This document shows positions 1-7,539 of a stretch of 59,163 bases of DNA, one piece after another. Within the stretch, counting starts at the first letter, position 1. Every line of letters starts with the position of its first letter. Made by a program: the position numbers and the translations under genes. The notes beneath the pieces are model-generated. The model had not been told where the DNA came from, did no database searches, and was given only the letters and a program-made list of their open reading frames with translations. Source of the stretch: Burkholderiales bacterium (GTDB lineage: Bacteria; Pseudomonadota; Gammaproteobacteria; Burkholderiales; Burkholderiaceae_C); the NCBI GenBank assembly GCA_016185015.1, contig JACPOI010000008.1:1-59163 (forward strand). The letters are read 5' to 3'.

Positions 1-388
1 ACCGAGGTAGCTTGGAGTTGCTGATACAGCGCGCACCGAATATGGCACCGCTGCCGCAAAGCCAAGTGGATCGAGATCGACTCGAGACAATCTTGCGTAT
101 CAAGTGAGTGAGTCAAAGAATCGATCCAGTAAGGCCGGTAATCCCCCCAATTGTGTAGTTCTGCTTCAGATTGCGCCGCTGTTTCCGCTATTTTGTTGCC
201 TCGATTCCTAGCCCTCCGGTCATTGAGTGTCGGTTCAAGGCTGAGTGCGGCCGGTCAGATTTTGGCGGCAATGTCGGTGGGCGCCGAAAGCTGACGCTCA
301 AGGTTTGACTTTGCAAATTGGACGCTACTGCTGAATGGCGCTAAATCTTGAGACTAGGCTCCGTGTCGCGTCAATCTGTTTCTCATTA
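1..388. other. Gene-free stretch at window edge
   Basis: No reading frame with convincing protein character is visible on either strand before the promoter of the first gene. The stretch may hold the 3' remains of something lying outside the window, but I recognise nothing in it. Confidence 0.4.
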
Positions 389-430
389 TTGACAAACACG
401 GATAAATGCATAGTATGAGAAACACTATGC
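389..430 (+). promoter_or_regulatory. Promoter and operator of the XRE gene
   Basis: TTGACA (389-394) and TAGTAT (411-416) are separated by 16 nt and form a strong sigma-70 promoter. A perfect inverted repeat, GCATAGT (408-414) and ACTATGC (424-430), overlaps the -10 box and the ATG at 427. A start site about 7 nt after the -10 box would leave almost no leader before ATG 427. The layout fits an autorepressed, nearly leaderless antitoxin gene. Confidence 0.6.
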
Positions 431-912
431 CAGCGCCACCACCACCCATCTCTGAGGCTGTCGCAGCTCGACTCGCCCTGCTTGGCGAGAAGATTCGCGC
501 GCAGCGCAAGGCATTGAAAGTGAACGCGACTGCCGCAGCGCAGGCGGCTGGGATGTCGCGTGTCACGCTACACCGTATCGAGCGCGGTGAGCCGTCGGTG
601 ACAATTGGCGCATACCTCAATGCGCTGTCGGTGCTTGGACTGGATTTCGGGATTATCGCGCCGGCCGCAACCGAGCGCGAGAAAGCCTACCGCAAGGGCT
701 GGATTCCTGAACGCATCCGATTGGACGAGTACCCGCAGCTCAAGCAACTCGCTTGGCAAGTGCATGCCGATACCCTGACGCCGGCCGAGGCCTTGAGCAT
801 CTACACCCGCAACAAGCGCCACATCGACGAGCGCGCCATGGATGAGCGCGAGCGCGAGCTGGTGAAAGCACTTCACCTAGCACTGGACAATCCGGACGGA
901 CCGCATGTTTGA
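427..912 (+). CDS. XRE-family HTH protein, orphan antitoxin-like
   Basis: The protein has 161 residues with a helix-turn-helix in its first half (around RKALKVNATAAAQAAGMSRV and the following TLHRIERGEPS) and a charged helical C-terminus. This is the usual form of the DNA-binding antitoxin paired with AbiEii-like nucleotidyltransferase toxins. I chose ATG 427 because the promoter's -10 box covers the upstream ATGs at 406 and 415. The next reading frame starts at 905 inside this gene (8-bp overlap) and begins like a nucleotidyltransferase toxin but is cut short. The antitoxin therefore seems to have lost its partner. It probably represses its own promoter through the inverted repeat at its start. 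Confidence 0.7.
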   Translation: MPAPPPPISEAVAARLALLGEKIRAQRKALKVNATAAAQAAGMSRVTLHRIERGEPSVTIGAYLNALSVLGLDFGIIAPAATEREKAYRKGWIPERIRLDEYPQLKQLAWQVHADTLTPAEALSIYTRNKRHIDERAMDERERELVKALHLALDNPDGPHV

Positions 913-1054
913 GCGGCCGCACCACCAGCGAATTGCGCGCGTGCTGGAGGCCCTCAAGATGCCATCGCAAAGCGGCATGTCGCCAACGTCGGCTGTACAT
1001 CTGAAGCTCGCCGCCCGGCTGACGGGGGTGCCGGGTCCCGGGTGTCCGCCCTAG
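905..1054 (+). pseudogene. Truncated AbiEii-like nucleotidyltransferase
   Basis: The frame opens with MFERPHHQRIARVLEAL, which matches my recollection of the N-terminus of AbiEii/AbiGii-type nucleotidyltransferases encoded next to XRE antitoxins. After about 17 residues the similarity stops, the sequence becomes low-complexity, and it ends at residue 49. The nucleotide-binding and catalytic parts are missing. It overlaps the XRE gene by 8 bp, the usual toxin-antitoxin coupling. I infer a deletion or recombination break near position 956. Confidence 0.55.
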
Positions 1055-1312
1055 GGCAGAAACAGCGAGGTCGCGATCCGGCCACAGCCGACAGCAATCG
1101 CTGCACTCCGGTCGGAGGTGTTGGTAATGTCAGCTCAAGGCTGGTTGCAGACGGATGAATCTGCTGGCCGAACGACCACATTCGTTGAAACCGGTCATTC
1201 ACCGGTCACCTGCGTGACCATCGATTTCGCGTAGTCGCGCTCCCACACACGCACATAGCGAGATGATTCTTCCGGGGCGCCCCGCATGCTCTGGCTGAGT
1301 CTTGTGACTGGG

Positions 1313-2182
1313 CTACCTTTTACGCTTGCTACTCCCCGGCCAAGGAAGCTCTCCGGTCAATTCCTGCAGCCCGTCATCTTCTGCTACTACACGTCCATAG
1401 CGATCAACTTCGATCTTCGGGGCGTCCTCTGGATCGAACCAAAGGAGCGACAAGGTGATGTCTGAAGAAGCGTGATGCCGACTGAGTTCGTTTAACTCGA
1501 GTCCCGACTGCCAGTTCTCAAGCCACACATCTTGTGCGACGTATCCTTCTCTGTAGTCTGAGGAACCGCTTGCGCGAAGTTGGGCCGCTATTGATTCAGT
1601 AGGGATTGGTGACTTGAACGTAATCTTCGCGCCCATGGCGCGAAGTGGGGTCGAGAACGCGGCGTACTTCACCCAGCCGCTTTCCATAGTCACGAATACG
1701 CAAGGTGAATCTGCAAGGCGAGCAAAACGCGAAGCGGTCGCCGGGAAGGATGTCTTGAATGCATCCATCAAAGTCTCGATGGTCCTTAAGGACGGTTCCA
1801 GGTGACGCGCTGCCTGCTTGAATTGCTCGTGAGGCATGAGCAATTCCGCTGCAAAGATGTCGCAGAAGACTTCGTTCGAATCTCGCTTGGCGTAACCCCA
1901 CTGAGGAACATGTTGATGACTTGATGGCAGTCCAAGGATCTTGTGGCCAAGCTCATGACAGATCGTGAATCGCTGTCGTTCATCTGACTCGTTTTCGTTT
2001 ACGGTGATGACGGTTTTGCCTTTGATTTCAGCGACCGTACCCGACTCTCTTGGCAACAGATTCTCTTTGCGTACTCGGGCAGCAACCTTGGCCAAGTAAG
2101 GCCCCAAGTCATCACGGATGTTGGAGAGGTCCAGTCCATTCAGAAAGGAGTGGGCTTGCCTGACAACATCCTGTTCGTCCAT
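1313..2182 (-). CDS. ImmA/IrrE family metallopeptidase
   Basis: The 289-residue protein has a zinc-protease motif in the context TICHELGHKILGLP (HExxH), followed by a second acidic helix (SNEVFCDIFAAELLMP) that supplies the third ligand. This is the ImmA/IrrE fold. Such peptidases cleave a partner XRE repressor to relieve repression, as ImmA does with ImmR in ICEBs1. The XRE gene lies directly upstream (stop at 2187, 4-bp gap), so the two form a regulator-protease pair. The C-terminal 150 residues look like a sensor or substrate-recognition domain. The pair is divergent from the ubiquitin-like operon and probably controls it. Confidence 0.85.
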   Translation of the reverse strand: MDEQDVVRQAHSFLNGLDLSNIRDDLGPYLAKVAARVRKENLLPRESGTVAEIKGKTVITVNENESDERQRFTICHELGHKILGLPSSHQHVPQWGYAKRDSNEVFCDIFAAELLMPHEQFKQAARHLEPSLRTIETLMDAFKTSFPATASRFARLADSPCVFVTMESGWVKYAAFSTPLRAMGAKITFKSPIPTESIAAQLRASGSSDYREGYVAQDVWLENWQSGLELNELSRHHASSDITLSLLWFDPEDAPKIEVDRYGRVVAEDDGLQELTGELPWPGSSKRKR

Positions 2183-2186
2183 GGTG

Positions 2187-2570
2187 CTATTCCTCTTCGT
2201 CGTACATCCGCTTAACCCGTGCCAATAAAGACGCCGGAGTTGGGCGAACTTCACCTCGGAAGCTCATGCCTGCTGCAGATACGAAATGATCGTAGGGAAC
2301 GCCTGGCGAAATCAAGGTATAGCTGACAAGGTCTGGCCAGGTAGTGGGATGTTCCGCCAGCCATTTGAAGATCAACGTGTCGCGCTCAGAAGCCTTTAGA
2401 GCACGAACTAGCTTCGTGACGGTCTCTGCAGTTGGGTTGTCCTTTTCGCCCGTTTCGAGGCGGTTGATGTAGGCGTTATCTACCTCACTCAGCAATCCGA
2501 GTTCACGCTGAGAGAGTGTTCGCCGGACGCGTAACTCTTTCAAGGCAGTGCCGAAGCCATTTGCAGGCAT
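2187..2570 (-). CDS. XRE-family regulator paired with ImmA
   Basis: The 127-residue protein has a typical Cro/C1 helix-turn-helix at its N-terminus (RTLSQRELGLLSEVDNAYIN followed by RLETGEKDNPTAE). I start it at ATG 2570, which is preceded by GGAG at about 8 nt. A GTG at 2741 would add 57 residues but has no ribosome-binding site and would bury the repeats at 2694-2711 in coding sequence. It is co-transcribed with the ImmA/IrrE peptidase, which probably degrades or cleaves it. By position it is the likely repressor of both its own operon and the divergent ubiquitin-like operon. Confidence 0.75.
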   Translation of the reverse strand: MPANGFGTALKELRVRRTLSQRELGLLSEVDNAYINRLETGEKDNPTAETVTKLVRALKASERDTLIFKWLAEHPTTWPDLVSYTLISPGVPYDHFVSAAGMSFRGEVRPTPASLLARVKRMYDEEE

Positions 2571-2693
2571 GCAGGGGTCTCCATTGGGAAATTCGAAAGC
2601 GCAGATTTTGGCGTCTTCTTTTTGTTGCCGAAAAGCAACAACGCGAGCGCCATTTCCTTGACGCTTGACGACAAGAAAATGATCTGGCACAGT

Positions 2694-2778
2694 GTTGTCT
2701 GTGTGGACAACGGGCGCATCGTTCAGAAAGCTACCGGACACTCATAAGCAATTCAATGTTTTTGTTTGGACAGACAAC
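2694..2778. promoter_or_regulatory. Candidate operators before ubiquitin-like operon
   Basis: An inverted repeat, GTTGTC (2694-2699) and GACAAC (2706-2711), recurs in part as GGACAGACAAC at 2768-2778. Both lie between the divergent regulator and the ubiquitin-like operon, where an XRE repressor would act. A second short hairpin, GTTGC/GCAAC, lies nearby at about 2623-2640. Confidence 0.35.
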
Positions 2779-2828
2779 GCAATCTGCCACAAGACGCGCT
2801 GCCTGGCAACTTTTTTAAAGGTGCTGAA

Positions 2829-3359
2829 ATGAAATCCGAAGTTGTTGAAATTTTCCTCCACGGGGCCGGCCGGCCGATGGTTGTTGAGACTCGGGCCGAT
2901 GAAGTCTTGCGTGACCTCCTCAACAGGCACGGTGCACATCCGGAGGAGGGTGAGCATGTGTACGTCGGCGAATCCCGCCAAGCACAAGATGACCCTGGCG
3001 CCGAACGGGACGATCACTGTCCTGCGGACGTGGCACTGACCATCGCGCAGTTGGGCTTGCTTGAAAAGCGCCATATTCATACTCATGCAGTGCACAGCAT
3101 CACCGTCACGGTGGAGTTCAACGGTGAGACTGCGAAGCGTGCATTCAACCCGAATACCACCATCGACTCCGTCCTGGCATGGGCTAAGCACCGTCTCCAT
3201 ATCGACCCTGTCGCGGGAGCCGACTATGTGCTCGAACTTGAGCCTTCCGGTGAAATTCCGCGAATGGATGAGCATCTGGGTGATTTGTTGCCCAAAGGTC
3301 AAGACAAACTGAAGTTCAAGCTTGTGAAGGAGGTCAATCCGCAAGGGGCAGTGGTGTGA
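2829..3359 (+). CDS. Ubiquitin-like protein, two tandem beta-grasp domains
   Basis: The 176-residue protein reads as two ubiquitin-like domains in tandem, roughly residues 4-88 and 90-167, joined by a His-rich link (RHIHTHAVHS). This resembles the multi-ubiquitin/BilA class. The tail after the second domain ends NPQG-AVV: one glycine (G173) followed by three residues. That is the form expected of a precursor that the neighbouring JAMM enzyme trims before activation by the E1. ATG 2829 is chosen because AAAGG lies about 8 nt upstream; an in-frame ATG at 2766 has no such site. Its stop overlaps the GTG start of the E2-like gene. The gene is the conjugated modifier of a four-gene system of the Bil/Bub type. 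Domain assignment rests on pattern reading, not on a profile search. Confidence 0.8.
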   Translation: MKSEVVEIFLHGAGRPMVVETRADEVLRDLLNRHGAHPEEGEHVYVGESRQAQDDPGAERDDHCPADVALTIAQLGLLEKRHIHTHAVHSITVTVEFNGETAKRAFNPNTTIDSVLAWAKHRLHIDPVAGADYVLELEPSGEIPRMDEHLGDLLPKGQDKLKFKLVKEVNPQGAVV

Positions 3360-3841
3360 CCTGCACAGCTCAGCGACTGCTAGTCGAGGACCTTGCCGGA
3401 GCTGCCTTCCGTGCTGGTGAAAGTCGGGGTGACTGGCGATTGGAGGGCGTGGCCTCAGAGCTGCCTTGGCCATATGTGTTTACACATATTTTGGCAGCCC
3501 AACGTGAGGGCAGCCCAGTCGAATGGCTTGTCCGCTGGGAAGTAAATGGCTATGGCAGCGGCCCGATTACCGGTGGTTTCTGGGACTCGTCTACGGGCAC
3601 CTATCTGGCCAAAGATAAGTGGCCCAGGGGGAAGCCTGGGTCCGTGGTGGCTTCCGTATTCAAGACGGAGGGCTGGGCAGCACCAGGTGAAGGGTTCTAT
3701 CACCCCTGGGATAGACGCGCCTTGCAGGGGCATCCATGGGCCGACCCACGATTCGCCTGGAGTTCGAAAGTCACGATTGCAGAGTACGTGGCTCAATTTC
3801 ATCGTTGGCTTACTTGCGAGGACTACCTTGGACAAAAATAA
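3356..3841 (+). CDS. E2-like conjugation protein (atypical)
   Basis: The 161-residue protein starts at GTG 3356, overlapping the modifier's stop by 4 bp. Its position between modifier and deconjugase, its length, and the order of an N-terminal helix, a WRL...LRWEV sheet region and a YHPWDRRALQGH segment are what the prokaryotic E2-like families show. The YHPWD segment is where a canonical E2 has its HPN...C active site. The only cysteines are C3 and C154 (in WLTCEDYLGQ), neither in the canonical place. It may be an E2 whose transfer cysteine has moved, or an inactive scaffold-type E2. The assignment depends largely on operon context. Confidence 0.6.
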   Translation: MTCTAQRLLVEDLAGAAFRAGESRGDWRLEGVASELPWPYVFTHILAAQREGSPVEWLVRWEVNGYGSGPITGGFWDSSTGTYLAKDKWPRGKPGSVVASVFKTEGWAAPGEGFYHPWDRRALQGHPWADPRFAWSSKVTIAEYVAQFHRWLTCEDYLGQK

Positions 3842-4316
3842 GCGAGTTGAAATCCCGCGGCTTCAATGGATGGGCCTCGTCGGAGATTTGAATGCCCGCG
3901 GTCGTGGAAAGCGAGAGTCGGGCGCGTTTCTCCTTGGCAAAAGAGATGCCAAGAGTCGAAGCGTGGTGAAGTACATCTGCTACGACGACCTCGATCCGAA
4001 GGCGTTAACGCACGGAATTGTCGAGTTCCATCAAGGAGGTTTTTCGAAGCTATGGGACATCTGCAAGGAACATGGCCTGCAGGTACTTGCAGATGTTCAC
4101 ACCCATCCAGGCAGAGATGTGCGTCAAAGCAGCATCGACAAAGAGAACCCGATGGTACCGGTGAGAGGTCACGTTGGACTAATTATTCCTCGATTTGGAA
4201 AGACTTCCATCTGGAGCCTGGATGCAGTTGGAATTCATCGCTTCCTTGGTGGTCGCCAATGGGAAAGCTTCAGCGCTTCCGACCTAGATTGCCCCGTCAG
4301 ACTTTCTCTTTGGTAG
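3828..4316 (+). CDS. JAMM/JAB deconjugase (DUB-like)
   Basis: The 162-residue protein carries a complete JAMM zinc-isopeptidase motif: E30 (in ESGAFLLG), then H91-x-H93 with seven residues to S101 and two more to D104 (HTHPGRDVRQSSID). The family removes ubiquitin-like proteins from targets or trims their precursors. In phage-defence Bil/Bub operons the equivalent enzyme exposes the modifier's C-terminal glycine. I place the start at TTG 3828, 14 bp inside the E2-like gene, because GAGGA sits 5 nt upstream and the protein then begins just before the fold. An ATG at 3546 would lie deep inside the E2 gene and is unlikely. The E1 gene follows after 4 bp. Confidence 0.88.
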   Translation: MDKNKRVEIPRLQWMGLVGDLNARGRGKRESGAFLLGKRDAKSRSVVKYICYDDLDPKALTHGIVEFHQGGFSKLWDICKEHGLQVLADVHTHPGRDVRQSSIDKENPMVPVRGHVGLIIPRFGKTSIWSLDAVGIHRFLGGRQWESFSASDLDCPVRLSLW

Positions 4317-4320
4317 TGCC

Positions 4321-5712
4321 ATGTCGCAAAAGCCGCAGACTAATCTTTCCAGGGTAGACAAGTTACGTGTCGACAGAGACCAGTTGTCACCCGAAGAATC
4401 AAGGGTAGGTCGCGCGGCTGGCGTACCGGGTATTGTGGTTGGAGAGGACGCTGCAACGTCGGAGTATTTGCAAATAGCCCTACTGACGGCCGTGAACTTG
4501 GCCCGCAAGTCATTCAATGCTCCTGTGCCGGTGCAAGCGCCCAAATGTGTCTGGGAAGCGATTTGCCTTACGGCCTTAGGCGGACAAGAGCGCCTCGGAG
4601 CGGCGCTGTTGGAAATCGGCGCATTTGAGGCGTCAATCAGGGAGACCGCACTGTGCCTCCTCATCGGCAACGGACCATTGGTCCCGCGCTCATTGCGTCT
4701 CACGTTTGATGGATGGCTGATTGGCGTTGGACCGTCCAGTTCCATGCCTCGAATGCAGGAGCGCCCATTCTGTACGTTGGCTGCGATAGCAGCGGCGGCA
4801 ATCGGCGTTGGCGAAGCGTTCTCACACTGGGCCGGCATCAATGTGGCTGCGACTCGCCAGGACATCAAGCTTTCTCTCTGGCGTCCAGATTTGTCGGCGG
4901 ACGACCCGAAGTCGATTGGCAATACCGTGCAAGAGTGTCCTGAATCGCTCGAGCTGTTTGGTTTAGGGCATTTGGGACAAGCCTACCTCTGGGCGATTGC
5001 TTCGCTTCCATTTGAGGATCGGTCCAAGGTGAGGTTGTACTTGTGCGATGACGATGAAGTTGAATTGCCAAATCTTGAGACCGGAGCTCTCTTGACGCCT
5101 TCGGACATCGGGAAGAGAAAGTCCCGTGCGCTTAGTCAATGGCTCGAGAAGCGAAAGTTTGTCACCAAATTGATTGAACGCTTCATTGACGAGAAATACC
5201 GCAGGTGCAGTGCGGAACCGGTCATTGCACTATCGGGATTTGACAACAATGAGGCGCGCCAGTTCCTCTCGTCAGCAGGATTCGACCTTTTGATTGATTC
5301 TGGACTAGGTGGCGAAGCGACAAATTTCGACTCAGTCTCCGTGCGCGCTTGGCCGCAGGACAAGGATGCCAGCACACTATGGCCGCTGGAAGACGATCTA
5401 GCACGCGAGAAACGCGAGGCAAAGCAAAGGGAACGGATTGCCTCAAACAGCGCGTACGAGGACTTAGCGCCTGATGAGTGCGGTCGACTCCTGGTTACTG
5501 GAAAGGCTGTTGCTGTCCCATTCGTAGGAGCCATCGCGTCCGTACTCGTTTTAGCTGAGGTACTACGTGCATGCAATGGGGTCGCCACATTCAATGACCT
5601 TAGGGTTCGCGTCTGCTCGATGACCGACAGGCCGCTTCCTGTAAGTCCATCAAATTCCGAAGCACCGCCTGTAAGAGGCTTGAAGCTCGTGGAGCTCCGA
5701 AAAAGTACCTGA
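4321..5712 (+). CDS. E1-like ThiF-family adenylyltransferase
   Basis: The 463-residue protein has two parts. Residues 1-200 lack nucleotide-binding motifs and fit an inactive adenylation-like half. Residues 205-463 have a Rossmann ATP site (G214-x-G216-x-x-G219 in LFGLGHLGQ) and the D-x-D and N region typical of ThiF/E1 proteins (CDDDEVELPN, residues 242-251). A helical, charged insertion (LAREKREAKQRERI) precedes DECG, where C387 is the best candidate for the catalytic cysteine. An inactive N-terminal half, an active C-terminal half and a helical Cys insertion match the published bacterial E1 of antiviral ubiquitination operons. It would adenylate the G173 tail of the modifier and pass it to the E2-like protein. 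Confidence 0.85.
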   Translation: MSQKPQTNLSRVDKLRVDRDQLSPEESRVGRAAGVPGIVVGEDAATSEYLQIALLTAVNLARKSFNAPVPVQAPKCVWEAICLTALGGQERLGAALLEIGAFEASIRETALCLLIGNGPLVPRSLRLTFDGWLIGVGPSSSMPRMQERPFCTLAAIAAAAIGVGEAFSHWAGINVAATRQDIKLSLWRPDLSADDPKSIGNTVQECPESLELFGLGHLGQAYLWAIASLPFEDRSKVRLYLCDDDEVELPNLETGALLTPSDIGKRKSRALSQWLEKRKFVTKLIERFIDEKYRRCSAEPVIALSGFDNNEARQFLSSAGFDLLIDSGLGGEATNFDSVSVRAWPQDKDASTLWPLEDDLAREKREAKQRERIASNSAYEDLAPDECGRLLVTGKAVAVPFVGAIASVLVLAEVLRACNGVATFNDLRVRVCSMTDRPLPVSPSNSEAPPVRGLKLVELRKST

Positions 5713-5862
5713 ATTTTGGAAGGAGGCGTTGGCCCCCGATGACCGGTCTGCGGCTAATACCGGACGGCCAAGCTTTTTACATGACCGGCAACAGTCGCTG
5801 CATAGCTGCCGACAGCTCTCGGTGCGCCTTTGACGATAGCGCGCCGAGGCATGCTTGAGGCG

Positions 5863-6600
5863 TTAGGTATCGTCGTCCTCGCTGCTCATGATTGGGCCAA
5901 GGAGCGAATCGCGGCCAGGCGAGTAGCGATAGCCTTCAGCTCTGAGCCTGAGCACTTCTTCCTCAGTCAAACCCTTCTTAACCATCTGGGCGACGACTTC
6001 GGGCGTGATCTCCACAGCATCGAATTGACCGATTACTGAGACCATCTTCATCATTGTCGACTGCGCTTGGTCCAGCAGCTTTCGGACGTCAGCGAGCGGG
6101 TAGCCCCCAATCGCACGCGTGCCGATCACAGGATGCTGGGATTCGACGCTGAAAAAGTCACCGAGGAGCTCAAAGGCGCAGTCCCATTCGACCTCAATGC
6201 AGTCTGGATCGTCGCGAAGCCCAATGGTTTGGCGCTCGCCATGCCAGACAAGACACATCGCCAAGTGTTCGTCGGGTTCGAGGAGCCAGGCGTCGCCGAC
6301 TCCGGAGGAGAAGAGCACGAAGGGTGGGCAGGCGACGCCGTTGCTCGTCATTACGGCTTTCGCCTGGCCACGAAGCTCCGCAGCGATGATCGATTCGCAC
6401 TCGTCGCGAATCGACCGCATCTGAGCTACCGCCTTGGCATTCGCGTTGCACTTGACGACGTGGTGCCAGTGGTCGTAGCCGGCCTGCTTGGCGATGCGAG
6501 TAAGCAGGTCGGCGTGCTTGCCTGCGCCGGAGCGCTGCAGCCTCTTGGCTTGTTTCTTGAGGCGTTCGACGACTTCGTCGGGCGTAGGAATGTAACGCAT
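5863..6600 (-). CDS. Unknown protein with AGYxxWxH N-terminal motif
   Basis: The 245-residue protein starts at ATG 6600 behind AAGGAG. Its first 55 residues (LKKQAKRLQRSGAGKHADLL followed by TRIAKQAGYDHWHHV) resemble a short helical motif seen at the N-terminus of many plasmid and island proteins of unknown role. The remainder is mixed, with an acidic tail (MSSEDDDT). No catalytic motif is recognised. It is convergent with the ubiquitin-like operon and has its own promoter space upstream (6601-6816), so it is probably an independent island gene. Confidence 0.65.
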   Translation of the reverse strand: MRYIPTPDEVVERLKKQAKRLQRSGAGKHADLLTRIAKQAGYDHWHHVVKCNANAKAVAQMRSIRDECESIIAAELRGQAKAVMTSNGVACPPFVLFSSGVGDAWLLEPDEHLAMCLVWHGERQTIGLRDDPDCIEVEWDCAFELLGDFFSVESQHPVIGTRAIGGYPLADVRKLLDQAQSTMMKMVSVIGQFDAVEITPEVVAQMVKKGLTEEEVLRLRAEGYRYSPGRDSLLGPIMSSEDDDT

Positions 6601-6816
6601 GACAGACTCCTTCTGTATGCGAATCACGGGTGCCCACTGCCTAGACTCGCCTACAAAGGGAATCAGGGGATGAAGATTGATGGAAGTCGTCCCGCGAGGG
6701 TTTGCCGAGGTGGGCAGCACGCGCCGACATGCGCGATTTTGATAATGTAGCCGTAGCTCGTGCTTTGGTCAACGTGCTCGCAAGATGGACGCATAGACAT
6801 ATGCGACCTGACGCCA

Positions 6817-7503
6817 CTACTGTGGATCATCGCATTTGAAAAGCTGCTGAATGATGTTGTGAACAACAACAAACGTGGTCAATACCGTCGGATAAAGATT
6901 GCTCGTACCATGAGCATGCATATTCCGGATATCAGGCAAGCTGTCCGCAATTCGCCCCAGCCAGTCGATGGCCAAATCCTCCTCTGTTGGCCTGATATCA
7001 GAGGGGTCGTAGGTCATCTCGTTTAGACCCAACTCCTCCATCTTCTTGATCATATCTATGGAGTGGCGCTGGTGGGCGAGTTTCCAAGCAGCATCTTCCC
7101 TAGGCGTGAAGCGCGCATTACTGATCAAGTCTTCGCGCTGTGCAACCCGAAGCATGTGCTTGAAGCCTGGAATATTCTCGTCATCAGGGTTGAGCAACCC
7201 AACGGCGATAAACTTCGATCTCAAGGAAAATTCGAGCGTCGTCAGTACGTATTGCTCAGCGACCATATAAAACCGATAAACGCACCAAGAATACAAAAAA
7301 AGATTCTTGGCTGTCTCAAAGTGAATTCTGATCTCTTCAGGGACTGATGCGCCAAGCACCAGGGTTGACATCGCTTGATGATGTCCGACGAGACGGTTTA
7401 AAGCATGCGCACCTGGTCCCATTCGAGGGTCAGGAAGGGAGATCTTCTCCGGACTGCGGAGGCAGTCGGCTGGATCCAGATCATGGGGGACATTGGTATT
7501 CAT
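6817..7503 (-). CDS. Unknown, possible HEPN-like protein
   Basis: The 228-residue protein is mostly helical. Near its C-terminus it has DIRNMHAHG, an R-x4-H arrangement with a following small residue, as in the RNase motif of HEPN-superfamily proteins, many of which are toxins or defence effectors. Nothing else identifies it. The start is taken at ATG 7503; the longer frame begins with a TTG at 7530. No strong ribosome-binding site is visible. Codon use is AT-rich like the rest of the island. The HEPN idea rests on a single short motif. Confidence 0.55.
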   Translation of the reverse strand: MNTNVPHDLDPADCLRSPEKISLPDPRMGPGAHALNRLVGHHQAMSTLVLGASVPEEIRIHFETAKNLFLYSWCVYRFYMVAEQYVLTTLEFSLRSKFIAVGLLNPDDENIPGFKHMLRVAQREDLISNARFTPREDAAWKLAHQRHSIDMIKKMEELGLNEMTYDPSDIRPTEEDLAIDWLGRIADSLPDIRNMHAHGTSNLYPTVLTTFVVVHNIIQQLFKCDDPQ

Positions 7504-7539
7504 GCGGGGGTGGCAGTGTCTTAGGCGCAAGCAGCTAGC

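Noticed and set aside
2571-2741. 57-residue N-terminal extension of the XRE regulator from GTG 2741
   Set aside because: There is no ribosome-binding site, and it would place the putative operators in coding sequence. ATG 2570 with GGAG fits better, though the extension is not excluded.
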